Shown in pieces: positions 14,018 through 23,594 of a stretch of 45,454 nt of DNA. The DNA is from a virus, in the IMG/VR virus record IMGVR_UViG_3300037493_003531, positions 1-45,454 of that record; one strand, given 5' to 3'. Under the pieces are notes generated by a model. The model saw only the letters and a list, made by a program, of their open reading frames with translations, ran no database searches and was not told the origin of the DNA. Position numbers and translations under genes: made by a program. Within the stretch, counting starts at the first letter, position 1. Each line of letters opens with the position of its first letter.

Positions 14018-14160
14018 TGCGTTTAGGTTTAGGAAATATTCTTGGTAAGGTGGGCACGCTACTTTCGGGTGGGGTTTCTGGATTATATACATACCTACGC
14101 CCAGATGGTGTATCTAATTACTTACGCCCTGACGGAACCTCAATCTACAAACGCCCATAA
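14017..14160 (+). CDS. Small glycine-rich protein with YLRPDG repeat (47 aa)
   Basis: The ATG shares its A with the preceding TAA. The product starts MRLGLGNILGKVGTLLSGGV, a glycine-spaced amphipathic helix, followed by two copies of YLRPDG (..TYLRPDGVSNYLRPDGTS..). It may be a small virion or membrane-active peptide. Confidence 0.5.
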   Translation: MRLGLGNILGKVGTLLSGGVSGLYTYLRPDGVSNYLRPDGTSIYKRP

Positions 14161-14164
14161 AATT

Positions 14165-14983
14165 ATGCCTGACTTAACATTATCTTCCGCAATGGATTCC
14201 TTCTTAGCTGAATCAGATCCAGCAACCGTTTTCCTACCACTCGCAGGCGGCACGATGGACGCTGGCGCGGACATTAACTTCGCTAACGCCTCACGACTCA
14301 GGGAAGGACTAACTGACGCTGGCAACGGAGGCGCAGGCGGTGTCGCTTTGGTCTGCTCGCTTGACTATGAGCTCAAGTGGGAAGCGGGACGGCTTTACGT
14401 TATGGGTCAAGACGGTTTCACGATTCGTGTTGAGCAATACGGATTTACCACCGTTCCTACCGCAACTGACGATGACACTAAAGGTTACATCGTTGGTTCG
14501 CGCCGCATCCTTGATGACGGCACAGTTTATGTCTGCACTGACTCAACGGAAGACGCTGCGGTGTGGGAGGTGACACCAATTGGTGGTAGTGGCTTTACAG
14601 ATACGGCAGGAACTGGTCCTGCTAATTTTCCACACGGTTTAACGGCGCAAGAAAACACAACTTTAGCTGGCATTACAGAAACTGTTCTTGCAATCGGGAA
14701 CAGCGGAACAACCAAAACGCTAAATATCGCGTCGGAAACATTTCAAACTGTAACACTCACAGGAAACTGCGTATTTACAATGCCGACAGCGACGGCAGGT
14801 AAAAGTTTTACACTTAAGGTAATCACAGGTGCAGGTGGATTTGCAGCCACCTTTACTGGAGTCAAATGGCCGGAAAACATAGCTCCCGTCATCACTAGCA
14901 CCGCTGGTCGTTATGACTTGATTTCCTTTATTGCAGATGGGACTGCATGGAGCGGATCGGCAATTCAAAACTTCACACCATAA
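14165..14983 (+). CDS. Tail fibre-type protein
   Basis: A 272-residue protein starting at the ATG 14165 (MPDLTLSSAMDSFLAESDPA) after AAAATT. The middle has a fibre shaft pattern (FPHGLTAQENTTLAGITETV), and the C-terminal 90 residues are beta-rich (TLTGNCVFTMPTATAGKSFT, WPENIAPVITSTAGRYDL), a form common at the ends of phage fibres. It is the first of a run of receptor-binding genes. Confidence 0.6.
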   Translation: MPDLTLSSAMDSFLAESDPATVFLPLAGGTMDAGADINFANASRLREGLTDAGNGGAGGVALVCSLDYELKWEAGRLYVMGQDGFTIRVEQYGFTTVPTATDDDTKGYIVGSRRILDDGTVYVCTDSTEDAAVWEVTPIGGSGFTDTAGTGPANFPHGLTAQENTTLAGITETVLAIGNSGTTKTLNIASETFQTVTLTGNCVFTMPTATAGKSFTLKVITGAGGFAATFTGVKWPENIAPVITSTAGRYDLISFIADGTAWSGSAIQNFTP

Positions 14984-14984
14984 T

Positions 14985-16721
14985 ATGTTCGCCGCACGAA
15001 AAATAGGTTTTACCACGCCTAACCCAGTATCTGTCGCTTTGTATTTTTACGATGCCAGTGCCGCATCTTCAGTTACAGTCGTAGGCGGAAGTCCATTGCT
15101 GGTTTCTTCATGGTCATCTACTGCTGATGCGAATGACATTGGCAGAACACTATCTCAAGGTGTTTCACTCAACCAGCCACAATACAGTGGGTCTAATCGC
15201 GTTACCTTTGCCGATACGAGCGATGTTCTTACATTTAATACACCTGTGGCACAAGCTGGCTGGCAAATTGTTGGCACTTCGCGCGGCACTTTTGCCTATC
15301 GTATAAACGCATCGTCTCAAAGTGCGATCAGGCTTTTCGGAAATCAAGGGGCATTGAACCTGACTGGTGACTTGTATGGAGTGATCTACTTGCCAGCTAA
15401 TGCAAGCGCAGCTATGATTCAAAAAGCACGACAAATTCTTATTGGTCGAGGTGCGGCAAGCAATGTAGTAGGAACCAGTGTGATAGACTGGTGGAAAAAT
15501 AGATCCGATATTGTAGAATTTGGTCATAATGATTTTTCTTCAGTTACAAACTTTAACAACACATGGTCAAGTTGTAGTTCTCTAACCTCCTTTCCGTCGA
15601 TAGATACAAACAGTGGAACAAACTTTACGAGTGCATGGGCTGACTGTAGTAATCTTACATCGTTTCCGTTGATAGACACAAGTAAAGGGACAAGCTTTAG
15701 CGAAACATGGTTAAGCTGCACATCGCTGACATCGTTTCCATTGATAAACACAAGTAGTGGAGCAAACTTTAATGCCGCATGGTTCAATTGCACATCGCTT
15801 ACATCGTTTCCTTTACTCGATACAAGTAATGGAACAACCTTTAGCTACACATGGTTCAATTGCGGATCGCTGACATCGTTTCCGTTGATAGACACAAGTA
15901 AAGGAACAACCTTTAGCTTCGCATGGTTCAATTGCACATCGCTTACATCGTTTCCATTGATAAACACAAGCAGTGGAGCAAACTTTAGCTACGCATGGTA
16001 CAATTGCACATCGCTTACATCGTTTCCGTTGATAGACACAAGTAAAGGAACAACCTTTAGCTACACATGGTTCAATTGCGGATCGCTAACATCTTTCCCA
16101 TTGATAAACACAAGCAATGGGGCATTCTTTAACTACACATGGTCAGGCTGCGGATCGCTGACATCGTTTCCGTTGATAGACACAAGTAAAGGGACAAGCT
16201 TTAGCGAAACATGGTTAAGCTGCACATCGCTGACATCGTTTCCATTGATAAACACAAGTAGTGGAGCAAACTTTAATGCCGCATGGTTCAATTGCACATC
16301 GCTTACATCGTTTCCTTTACTCGATACAAGTAATGGAACAAACTTTAGCTACGCATGGTTCAATTGCACATCGCTGACATCGTTTCCGTTGATAGACACA
16401 AGTAAAGGAACAACCTTTAACTACACATGGTTCAATTGCGGATCGCTGACATCATTTCCCGCAGGATTTTTTGATAGTTGGACTGGCATTCCTATTGCAG
16501 ATTGCTTCTTGAACACGTGGGGAAATACCACTAATCTAACTGCCACTAGTGTGGAGAATATTTTTAATTCAATTGCCGCATCAGGAAAATCTGCTCCAGC
16601 AAGTGGAAAAGAAATTACGGTCGTGTATAATACTGCAACTGGCACACCAAACATCACAACAGCCATAACCAACCTCAAATCACGTGGGTGGACACCACGG
16701 CTAAACGGCACACTATTATGA
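14985..16721 (+). CDS. BspA/DUF285-type leucine-rich-repeat adhesin
   Basis: A 578-residue protein with an N-terminal domain (1-180) and twelve 24-residue repeats of the form SLTSFPLIDTSKGTTFSYTW plus F-N-C, from ~15550 to 16460. This matches the DUF285 (BspA-like) repeat family of surface adhesins. A C-terminal region (~500-578) follows. A block of about 167 bp at 15671 recurs at 16175, exactly 504 bp (7 repeats) away, showing recent expansion by recombination. Probably it contacts the host surface. The end overlaps the next gene by 4 nt. Confidence 0.75.
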   Translation: MFAARKIGFTTPNPVSVALYFYDASAASSVTVVGGSPLLVSSWSSTADANDIGRTLSQGVSLNQPQYSGSNRVTFADTSDVLTFNTPVAQAGWQIVGTSRGTFAYRINASSQSAIRLFGNQGALNLTGDLYGVIYLPANASAAMIQKARQILIGRGAASNVVGTSVIDWWKNRSDIVEFGHNDFSSVTNFNNTWSSCSSLTSFPSIDTNSGTNFTSAWADCSNLTSFPLIDTSKGTSFSETWLSCTSLTSFPLINTSSGANFNAAWFNCTSLTSFPLLDTSNGTTFSYTWFNCGSLTSFPLIDTSKGTTFSFAWFNCTSLTSFPLINTSSGANFSYAWYNCTSLTSFPLIDTSKGTTFSYTWFNCGSLTSFPLINTSNGAFFNYTWSGCGSLTSFPLIDTSKGTSFSETWLSCTSLTSFPLINTSSGANFNAAWFNCTSLTSFPLLDTSNGTNFSYAWFNCTSLTSFPLIDTSKGTTFNYTWFNCGSLTSFPAGFFDSWTGIPIADCFLNTWGNTTNLTATSVENIFNSIAASGKSAPASGKEITVVYNTATGTPNITTAITNLKSRGWTPRLNGTLL

Positions 16722-17083
16722 ACGACGAAACATACCTATTTTTCAGACTTCACTCACCTGAGGCATACGCACAAACTCAGGCGTTATTGGATGAGTCACG
16801 AGGTTTTCCTGACGCTTACACACAGCAGGCAATACCCAATTGGGATGATCTTGAGGTAGGCTCAAATGAAAAAAAGTATTTGTTCATCGACAAGTGGAGG
16901 CTTAAACCGGGTGATGAGGATTTGATATCCAGTATGGTCGGCGCGGGATACGCAGACCTAATACTCATGGCAGAATACGAAGCTGATATCGCCGAGGTTC
17001 TCGACCCTGTTGATCCAGAGCTTGTCACTGACATGATTGACGATGAATACGAGCAAGATCTTTTCGATATCGTGAACCCATGA
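16718..17083 (+). CDS. Unknown acidic protein, fibre-associated
   Basis: A 121-residue protein starting MNDETYLFFRLHSPEAYAQT, coupled to the adhesin gene by ATGA. It is very acidic at the C-terminus (PELVTDMIDDEYEQDLFDI). It may be a fibre chaperone or a short virion protein; no family is recognised. Confidence 0.55.
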   Translation: MNDETYLFFRLHSPEAYAQTQALLDESRGFPDAYTQQAIPNWDDLEVGSNEKKYLFIDKWRLKPGDEDLISSMVGAGYADLILMAEYEADIAEVLDPVDPELVTDMIDDEYEQDLFDIVNP

Positions 17084-17289
17084 TCACCGAGTCCAGCTAC
17101 CGCCGACAGGATACCAGCCGGTCGCTAGTATCCGCGCTCGCCCTGCACGTCCCGCTACTGCTGCCATCAGTGCCGCCGCGATCAACGCTGCACTGGGTGA
17201 GAGCAACTGTGCATTGCTCGACTCAATCAAAACTTCGATCCTGTAACCTTGAAAGCCTGTTCCGCCTTAGTGGGAGTCTCGCTGTTTAA
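17080..17289 (+). CDS. Doubtful 69-residue frame; a neighbouring frame looks more coding
   Basis: The ATG at 17080 overlaps the preceding TGA as ATGA, as for many neighbours. However, the product is Ser/Leu/Arg-rich and unlike the other proteins. A different frame from 17082 to 17251 reads like coding sequence (VQLPPTGYQPVASIRARP, AAISAAAINAALGESN) but has no start codon; it would join the preceding gene by a +1 shift at CCA-TGA. Which frame is used is undecided. Confidence 0.3.
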   Translation: MITESSYRRQDTSRSLVSALALHVPLLLPSVPPRSTLHWVRATVHCSTQSKLRSCNLESLFRLSGSLAV

Positions 17290-17305
17290 TTAACAAACCT
17301 ACTCA

Positions 17306-17668
17306 ATGCTCGCAGCCAACTACAACATCACCATTGATCGCGCAGCCGAATACACGTTCATTCTGACAATTCAGAATACGTCGGGCAGCTTTGTCAACAT
17401 TGGTAGTGCCGCGTTCTACGCTGACATTCGTGACGTAACTTCTCGTAGGAAAGCTACCTCGTTCACCCCAACGATCTTGGATAGCGGAGTAAACGGTCAG
17501 GTATCGTTCAACCTCACGGAAGCGAATACACTAGCGCTCCAGCCTTCTGGCAGATACGTTTACGACATCTTTATGCGTCGCAGCGGTGTGTCGGAGCGGC
17601 TCATCGAAGGCTCCGTGACTGTGCGCGACAATGCAACAAAAGGATCTCCCATAGAACCAACCGTCTAA
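17306..17668 (+). CDS. Beta-sandwich phage structural protein
   Basis: A 120-residue protein with the pattern of small Ig-like or BppU-N-like fibre attachment domains: AEYTFILTIQNTSGSFVNI, AAFYADIRDV, NGQVSFNLTEANTLAL, PSGRYVYDIF, RLIEGSVTVRDNA. Such proteins sit at the base of receptor-binding fibres. It is immediately upstream of a long fibre gene with a 4-nt gap. Confidence 0.65.
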   Translation: MLAANYNITIDRAAEYTFILTIQNTSGSFVNIGSAAFYADIRDVTSRRKATSFTPTILDSGVNGQVSFNLTEANTLALQPSGRYVYDIFMRRSGVSERLIEGSVTVRDNATKGSPIEPTV

Positions 17669-17672
17669 AACA

Positions 17673-19721
17673 ATGCCATCCGATTCCTACACCCTGATTA
17701 TTTCCGACGTTGGCTCTAGCACGCCAACCGCAGGCTCCGTCGTAAACGCGTCCGTTGCAGCAAACGCAGCGATCGCGTTCAGTAAGCTGGCGACCCTGAC
17801 CAGCGGAAACATTCTTGTGGGCAACAGCTCGAACGTCCCCGCGTCGGTTGCAGTTACTGGGAATGTCACGGTATCGAATACGGGCGTAGCGACCATTGCC
17901 AACGATGCTGTTACAAACGCCAAGATTGCCAACGACGCCGTTACAAACGCTAAGATTGCCAACGACGCTGTCACCAACTCTAAGATAGCTAACGACGCTG
18001 TTACCAGCACCGAGATCGCTAACGACGCGGTGACGAACGCCAAGCTCGCCAACATGGCAACCGCGACAATCAAAGGTCGCACCACCGCAGGCACAGGCGA
18101 CCCTGAAGATCTGACGGCAGCGCAGACGCGCACTGTCCTGAGCTTGGAAAACGTGACTAACACCAGCGATGCGAACAAGCCAATCTCGACGGCACAGCAA
18201 ACGGCACTCGATCTCAAAGCTAACCTTGCCAGCCCAACCTTTACTGGGACGGTAAGCGGAATTACCGCGTCGATGGTAGGTCTACCCAACGTGACTAACA
18301 CCAGCGATGCGAACAAGCCAGTCTCGACGGCGCAGCAAACAGCACTTAATCTCAAAGCTAACCTTGCCAGCCCGACATTCACGGGAACTGTGAGCGGCAT
18401 CACCGCGTCGATGGTGGGTCTCGCCAACGTGAATAACACCAGCGATGCGAACAAGCCAGTCTCGACGGCGCAGCAGGCGGCGCTCAATCTGAAAGCAGAC
18501 GCCGCCAACCCAACCTTTACTGGGGTAACATCCGGCACATTCAGTGGGCCGCTTACGGGCAACGTGACTGGTAATGTGTCGGGGAGCGCCGCCAGTTTTA
18601 CCGGATTGCTCGCGGGCAACGTAACTGGAACTCAAGGAGCTACCGTTATCTCCAACAATGCCGTCACCCTCGGTAAGATACAGAACGTGGCGGGCTACTC
18701 CATCTTAGGTAAGCCTACTTCCGGATCTGGGATTGTTGCGGAGATTGGATCGTCCTCCTTCATGCTAGAAGCGTCTACCGGATTTTTAAGGCAAGCTAAC
18801 GCAACTTCTGCGCGGTCCACATTGGGCTTAGCTGATGCCGCTACAGGCAACGTTCTCCTCTCTGGCGGTGTAGGCGTAGCTCCTGCTTACGGAAAGGTAG
18901 GGCTTGCCACTCACGTTAGTGGGATTCTACCCGTCGCGAACGGTGGTACTGGCGTATCTACTTCAACTGGAAGCGGAGCCAACGTACTAGCTACTTCTCC
19001 GACTTTAATCACGCCTATCTTAGGCACACCTACTTCTGGTACGCTTACAAACTGCACTGGTTTGCCGCTAACCACTGGCGTTACTGGAACTCTACCCGCC
19101 GCGAACGGTGGCACTGGCGTATCTACTTCAACTGGAAGCGGAGCCAACGTACTAGCTACTTCTCCGACTTTAATCACGCCTATCTTAGGCACACCTACTT
19201 CTGGTACGCTCACAAACTGCACTGGTCTGTCGCTAACCACTGGCGTTAGTGGGGTTCTACCCATCTCGAAAGGGGGCACAGGATTCGGCGAATCCGCAAT
19301 CGCTGAGTATTATATTACGACCATCACCGCAACACCAATACCCACGTCTGGGGTTTATGTAAAAGTTGCTGGAACGACAGTATTAACTACAACTGGGATT
19401 TTCATACAACCTGCTAATAACAGATTAACTTATACAGGAACTGAAACGCGTAAGTATATGCTAACGGCGGCGATAAGTTTTCATGGGACTAGCTCGAATG
19501 ATTATAGGTTTGCATTTTGTAAGAACGCATCAGCGTCAATAGTTGCTCCGTCAGCTAGTGCAGCAACAGGCGTAGGTGCTGGAAATTTGGCTCATGTGTC
19601 GTGCCAATGTCTTCTTACCCTAGCGCCGTCTGACTTTATTGAAGTGTTTGTTATGAATGTAGATGCCACAAATAGTGCAACCGTAGACTTCATGAACGTG
19701 ATAGCAATAGCACTCGTCTAA
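17673..19721 (+). CDS. Long tail fibre with repeated shaft and C1q-like tip
   Basis: A 682-residue protein. Five IANDAVTNAKI-type units (~75-125) are followed by three ~46-residue shaft repeats (NTSDANKPVSTAQQTALNLK, then LASPTFTGTVSGITASMVG). Then come two near-identical 55-residue NGGTGVSTSTGSGANVLATS units (DNA copies at ~18948 and ~19113). The last ~140 residues form a beta-sandwich tip of C1q/TNF style (KVAGTTVLTTTGIFIQPAN, DFIEVFVMNVD). This is a standard trimeric fibre design for host binding. Confidence 0.8.
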   Translation: MPSDSYTLIISDVGSSTPTAGSVVNASVAANAAIAFSKLATLTSGNILVGNSSNVPASVAVTGNVTVSNTGVATIANDAVTNAKIANDAVTNAKIANDAVTNSKIANDAVTSTEIANDAVTNAKLANMATATIKGRTTAGTGDPEDLTAAQTRTVLSLENVTNTSDANKPISTAQQTALDLKANLASPTFTGTVSGITASMVGLPNVTNTSDANKPVSTAQQTALNLKANLASPTFTGTVSGITASMVGLANVNNTSDANKPVSTAQQAALNLKADAANPTFTGVTSGTFSGPLTGNVTGNVSGSAASFTGLLAGNVTGTQGATVISNNAVTLGKIQNVAGYSILGKPTSGSGIVAEIGSSSFMLEASTGFLRQANATSARSTLGLADAATGNVLLSGGVGVAPAYGKVGLATHVSGILPVANGGTGVSTSTGSGANVLATSPTLITPILGTPTSGTLTNCTGLPLTTGVTGTLPAANGGTGVSTSTGSGANVLATSPTLITPILGTPTSGTLTNCTGLSLTTGVSGVLPISKGGTGFGESAIAEYYITTITATPIPTSGVYVKVAGTTVLTTTGIFIQPANNRLTYTGTETRKYMLTAAISFHGTSSNDYRFAFCKNASASIVAPSASAATGVGAGNLAHVSCQCLLTLAPSDFIEVFVMNVDATNSATVDFMNVIAIALV

Positions 19722-19725
19722 AATT

Positions 19726-22062
19726 ATGCCAATCTCAGCCCTACCACAAGCACCGTTTAGGCAGGATCGGAAGATTTTTCCGACTCCTCTGATTGGTGAT
19801 GTCCTATTCAGCGAAGTCCGAGACTGCAACCGCATCCTGATTCCTGAATACGGAACCCCGCATCCCGATACGAGTAAGTGGCCTCACCATAAACTCGTCT
19901 ACGTTAAGCCCGTAGACATCGAGCGTGACGGGCTTTTTGAGTTCTTCTACGCAGCGGATCGCGAGAACCAAGACCTCTACAACTTTGAGGTAGGTCGCTT
20001 ACGCGTCGGCACTCTGTCTGTTCCCATGGTGAAGCGGACATACCTATCACCACGGGAGTCGTTCGACCTAACCGAACCCCTGTTGGGTTCTGCAATGCCG
20101 AACATCCCCCTCGGTAAGTTTGAGGATGGGTATATACTACATGAGATCAATCAGGTTCGGGCGGAAAGCGAATTTGACAGCTTGTTCGTTAGGGAGGAAC
20201 ACGTCTACATCCTCCCCCTCTCTACGATTTCACGGTCAGCAGAAGATCAGGACTACGTCATCCTAGAGTCGCATGTCGGGGAGGCAGATGCTCCGGATAC
20301 TTACACAGGGGTAGTCGAGTCCTCCGTGATGGCGATCGGAAACGGGAAGGCCGTGAAGACTACCAAGGTCGCGATTACAGATTTCAATGATGATGACGAC
20401 ACTTACGACATAGGGTTCTCTGATCTACGGGGTGTTCTCTTCGACCCGCGCTACGGTATCCGTGTGGAGATTGAACGTAGTCGAGTAGATCCGGATTCGG
20501 ACATCGGTGAAAACCCGAGCGAAGATAACGGGATTGTTCGTGCCGTCAGCAGGGACCCAGATTCGATCAGACAGTCTCGCCAAGAGACCCGTTTGTATAC
20601 GCTACCAGAAGATCAAGTTTGGTACGGATCTCGGAGAGCCTCTAATTTACCTAGAGTATTGGATCGCATCGAAATAGTGGATTCTAAACAGAATCCGACG
20701 TTGGTTCCAATATTTAAACCCCAGTATGACGGAATCCTGCCTGCTCGTTGGACTAGGAAATTCACTTTCGGTCCTCCGGAGAAAGACTTTTCTGGTAGGG
20801 TATACAAGACGGAAGAGTTTGTTTATATCACAGAGTACGATAGAGAGTCGGAGAGCCGCTCCGTTTCAAATAGCCTTTCTGTTTCCGATAACTCCGGAAC
20901 GTCCACTTCCACAAACACCGGATCGTCTACGTCTAATAACTCCGGAACGTCCATTTCCACAAACACCGGATCGTCTACATCTAGTAGCTCCGGAACGTCG
21001 AACTCCACAAACACCGGATCGTCCACCTCTGATAACACCGGAACGTCCAACTCCACAAGCACGGGGTCGTCCACATCCACTAATACCGGAACGTCCAGCT
21101 CTTCGAGCAGTGGGTCGTCTACTTCTTCGAACAGCGGAACGTCCAGTTCTACAAACACCGGATCGTCCACCTCCAGTGGTGCTGGGACATCTACTTCTTC
21201 AAACGCCGGAACGTCCAACTCTACAAGCTCCGGAACGTCCGCCTCTAATAACTATGGTGTGCAATCATCCTATTCGGGTAGCGGTTCTGGAGGCTCATCG
21301 GAATCTACTGATACGGTGTATAAAGGAACCGGAGACAGAGGGGCACCTGCGGGAAATGGGGCTCAAAACATCGTTGGCACAAAGACCGTTGTAGGTATTA
21401 GCTCTAGTGGTAGTTCCTCCAGTAGTTCTGGCAACAACTATTCCGGTAACAACGGCTCTTCTACGTCAAGCAGCTCCGGTAGTTCTACTTCAGACAACGT
21501 AAGCTCTTCTACGTCCGATAGCTCCGGCACTTCTACTTCATCAAACACAGGTACCTCTGACGCAAATAGCTCCGGTAGCTCCACTTCAAGCAACACAGGC
21601 ACCTCTTCGTCGAATAGTTCTGGAAGTTCTACTTCAGGGAGCTCGGGCACTTCTACGTCGAATAGCTCCGGTAGCTCTACTTCAAGCAACACAAGCGCCT
21701 CTTCGTCGAACAGTTCTGGAAGTTCTACTTCAGGGAACTCAGGCACTTCTACGTCGGATAGCTCCGGTAGCTCTACTTCGGAAAACACCGGAAGCTCAAC
21801 CAGTAGGTCCTTGTCCGATAGTTCGTCTGAGTCCAACTCCGTATCGTTCGGTAAGAGCGTTCTGTCTTTACAGATACCCGCTTGCCTTAGACGTAACATA
21901 TCTGTGACTGTGGGCGAGATCAACATCAACATAAATATCCCTGCCACAGAGCCTACTTCTCTTGAAGACGGTCAATGGGTTATTGAAGATGTATCGTCGA
22001 ACCACTGGCAGGATGGTATATGGGTAACTGAAATAGTTGAGGTATATCTAGGAAATCTTTAA
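19726..22062 (+). CDS. Large virion protein with serine-rich repeat region
   Basis: A 778-residue protein. Residues 1-380 are a globular domain (KIFPTPLIGDVLFSEVRDCN, WPHHKLVYVKPVDIERDGLF). Residues ~380-710 are almost pure Ser/Thr/Gly/Asn in 8-residue units such as SGTSTSTN and TGSSTSNN. The last 70 residues are again ordered (IPACLRRNISVTVGEINI). The Ser-rich stalk could be extended or glycosylated. It belongs to the fibre/adhesin run and starts 4 nt after the previous gene. Confidence 0.6.
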   Translation: MPISALPQAPFRQDRKIFPTPLIGDVLFSEVRDCNRILIPEYGTPHPDTSKWPHHKLVYVKPVDIERDGLFEFFYAADRENQDLYNFEVGRLRVGTLSVPMVKRTYLSPRESFDLTEPLLGSAMPNIPLGKFEDGYILHEINQVRAESEFDSLFVREEHVYILPLSTISRSAEDQDYVILESHVGEADAPDTYTGVVESSVMAIGNGKAVKTTKVAITDFNDDDDTYDIGFSDLRGVLFDPRYGIRVEIERSRVDPDSDIGENPSEDNGIVRAVSRDPDSIRQSRQETRLYTLPEDQVWYGSRRASNLPRVLDRIEIVDSKQNPTLVPIFKPQYDGILPARWTRKFTFGPPEKDFSGRVYKTEEFVYITEYDRESESRSVSNSLSVSDNSGTSTSTNTGSSTSNNSGTSISTNTGSSTSSSSGTSNSTNTGSSTSDNTGTSNSTSTGSSTSTNTGTSSSSSSGSSTSSNSGTSSSTNTGSSTSSGAGTSTSSNAGTSNSTSSGTSASNNYGVQSSYSGSGSGGSSESTDTVYKGTGDRGAPAGNGAQNIVGTKTVVGISSSGSSSSSSGNNYSGNNGSSTSSSSGSSTSDNVSSSTSDSSGTSTSSNTGTSDANSSGSSTSSNTGTSSSNSSGSSTSGSSGTSTSNSSGSSTSSNTSASSSNSSGSSTSGNSGTSTSDSSGSSTSENTGSSTSRSLSDSSSESNSVSFGKSVLSLQIPACLRRNISVTVGEINININIPATEPTSLEDGQWVIEDVSSNHWQDGIWVTEIVEVYLGNL

Positions 22063-22065
22063 ATT

Positions 22066-23040
22066 ATGGCTAACGATGCACACAACGTAGACCCGATTAC
22101 TGATCTCAATCAGAAAATAACGGTAAGTGATCCAAGTATAGTCTTAACAGATAACCCAAAAGCGCCACCCTTACCTATTCTTACACCCATAGGTGGGCTC
22201 TTTAACGCCCCGAACGTAGCAGCCACGATTGAGTCTGTATTTGAAAGAGTTAAAATAAATGGAGTAAGCCCTACGTTTAAGGGTAACTTCATTGACTTTG
22301 ACTTACCTAGGCCCCCAACGGTAACTACTCCCATCATAAGCAGTATTTCTAACTTCCAAAGCCAGCTACCGCCCCCCGCGCCCGTCCTTGTCCCCGCTCC
22401 CGCCACTCCCGCCACTCCCACCGTTCCCGCACCGGAAACAACGGCCTCTCGTCTCGACGACCCCATAACTCCAAAGCTAGACGCTTCCTTTGTCTCTCGT
22501 CTCGACGGCCCCATAACCCCAAAGCTAGACGCTGTCTCCGCCCTAAAAATTTATGGGGATCAAATGGATACCACGCCATCCACGGATGTTAGCAGACAAA
22601 AGGGGGGTAGCTCAAAACTAGATGAGCTAAATAATATGAATTTAGTCGATAGCTCGGCGAATATATTTACCCCGAGAGAAGACTACTCTTTGCCAGAGAT
22701 GGATACATCGAGCTTAGTTCCGTTGTTTCTCACTCGCGGAGATGGAAAGAAGGAGTGTCTGATCTACGTAAGGGCTGAAGCGTCGTTCGTCGTAGGGGAT
22801 AATACGTCTGGCGATGACCATACAAGTGAAAAACCCGAGAGCTCAAGCTACTACACCGCTCCACGCGATGGTAAAAAAAACGGCGACATGCTTTATTGGG
22901 ACGAGGAAAAAAAGAGCTGGGTATTGCTTGAAGCCCCTCCAGCCAGCTCTTCGATCTACGTCCTGACCCACGATGGCACAGTACCATCATGGTCAGAAAC
23001 CGAGGAATGCGAAGAAACCTACTCATCCTCCTCTTCATAA
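22066..23040 (+). CDS. Structural protein with proline-rich linker
   Basis: A 324-residue protein. Residues 100-130 are a Pro/Ala/Val linker (PPPAPVLVPAPATPATP), followed by two RLD.PITPKLDA units. The C-terminal ~75 residues (GDMLYWDEEKKSWVLLEAP, YVLTHDGTVPSW) resemble a small module seen in phage virion proteins, ending in a serine run. It is located between adhesin genes. The start is AAATT before ATG. Confidence 0.5.
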   Translation: MANDAHNVDPITDLNQKITVSDPSIVLTDNPKAPPLPILTPIGGLFNAPNVAATIESVFERVKINGVSPTFKGNFIDFDLPRPPTVTTPIISSISNFQSQLPPPAPVLVPAPATPATPTVPAPETTASRLDDPITPKLDASFVSRLDGPITPKLDAVSALKIYGDQMDTTPSTDVSRQKGGSSKLDELNNMNLVDSSANIFTPREDYSLPEMDTSSLVPLFLTRGDGKKECLIYVRAEASFVVGDNTSGDDHTSEKPESSSYYTAPRDGKKNGDMLYWDEEKKSWVLLEAPPASSSIYVLTHDGTVPSWSETEECEETYSSSSS

Positions 23041-23043
23041 ATT

Positions 23044-23475
23044 ATGGCTACAATCAAGATCACCGCTGAGGGGAAGATCATCACCAAGAATGGGCTTCCG
23101 TCGTGTTGCTGCTGCTTCGATAAAACGATTACAGTATATACCACATCATCTGGAGGTGGCGTAACTCTCAAGCTCCCACGGGCTGGAGTATACTATTGTG
23201 AATATATTTCGGGGGTGGCTAGGTTTCGACCTTCTACCACCACACTTGTCAAATGGATAATTGCCCTTTATATGACTTTTGGGGCTGATCCTGGGAGGGC
23301 GATATTTATTGGCGACCCAACATATACATCGGAAGATGCAGAAGCAGCCGCTAAAGCTATGAGCCCCAAAGCTTTTACAGTTAATGCTGCGGGTGATTAT
23401 TATTTCTTTTTCTTTGACACGCTTTATAGTGACAACGAAGGAACGCTAACATTTAGAATTTACTCTGATTGTTAA
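23044..23475 (+). CDS. Small virion-region protein with a CCCC cluster
   Basis: A 143-residue protein with four consecutive cysteines near residue 22 (PSCCCCFDK) and a final Cys. The remainder is aromatic-rich beta sequence (AGVYYCEYISGVARF, DYYFFFFDTLYSD). It may be a metal-binding or disulphide-stabilised fibre tip. No family is recognised. Confidence 0.5.
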   Translation: MATIKITAEGKIITKNGLPSCCCCFDKTITVYTTSSGGGVTLKLPRAGVYYCEYISGVARFRPSTTTLVKWIIALYMTFGADPGRAIFIGDPTYTSEDAEAAAKAMSPKAFTVNAAGDYYFFFFDTLYSDNEGTLTFRIYSDC

Positions 23476-23594
23476 CCATGCACGTCACCAAATTAAAATA
23501 CCAGACCATCGCCGCAAACCACTCCCGAAACCTTTATCCTTGACCCTTGGTTTCTTCTCGTGTACATTTTGACTTGTAAAACCTTAAAGAAGTA

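Noticed and set aside
15550-16460. Regular direct repeats that could suggest a CRISPR array
   Set aside because: Repeats are 72 bp, contiguous, in frame and encode DUF285 units; there are no unique spacers or cas genes.
20870-21830. Tandem repeats as non-coding satellite DNA
   Set aside because: The repeats keep an open frame of 8-residue Ser-rich units within a longer protein with ordered ends.
23478-23543. 21-residue frame MHVTKLKYQTIAANHSRNLYP
   Set aside because: It is short, has no family or coupling evidence, and lies in what appears to be a promoter-bearing gap before 23595.
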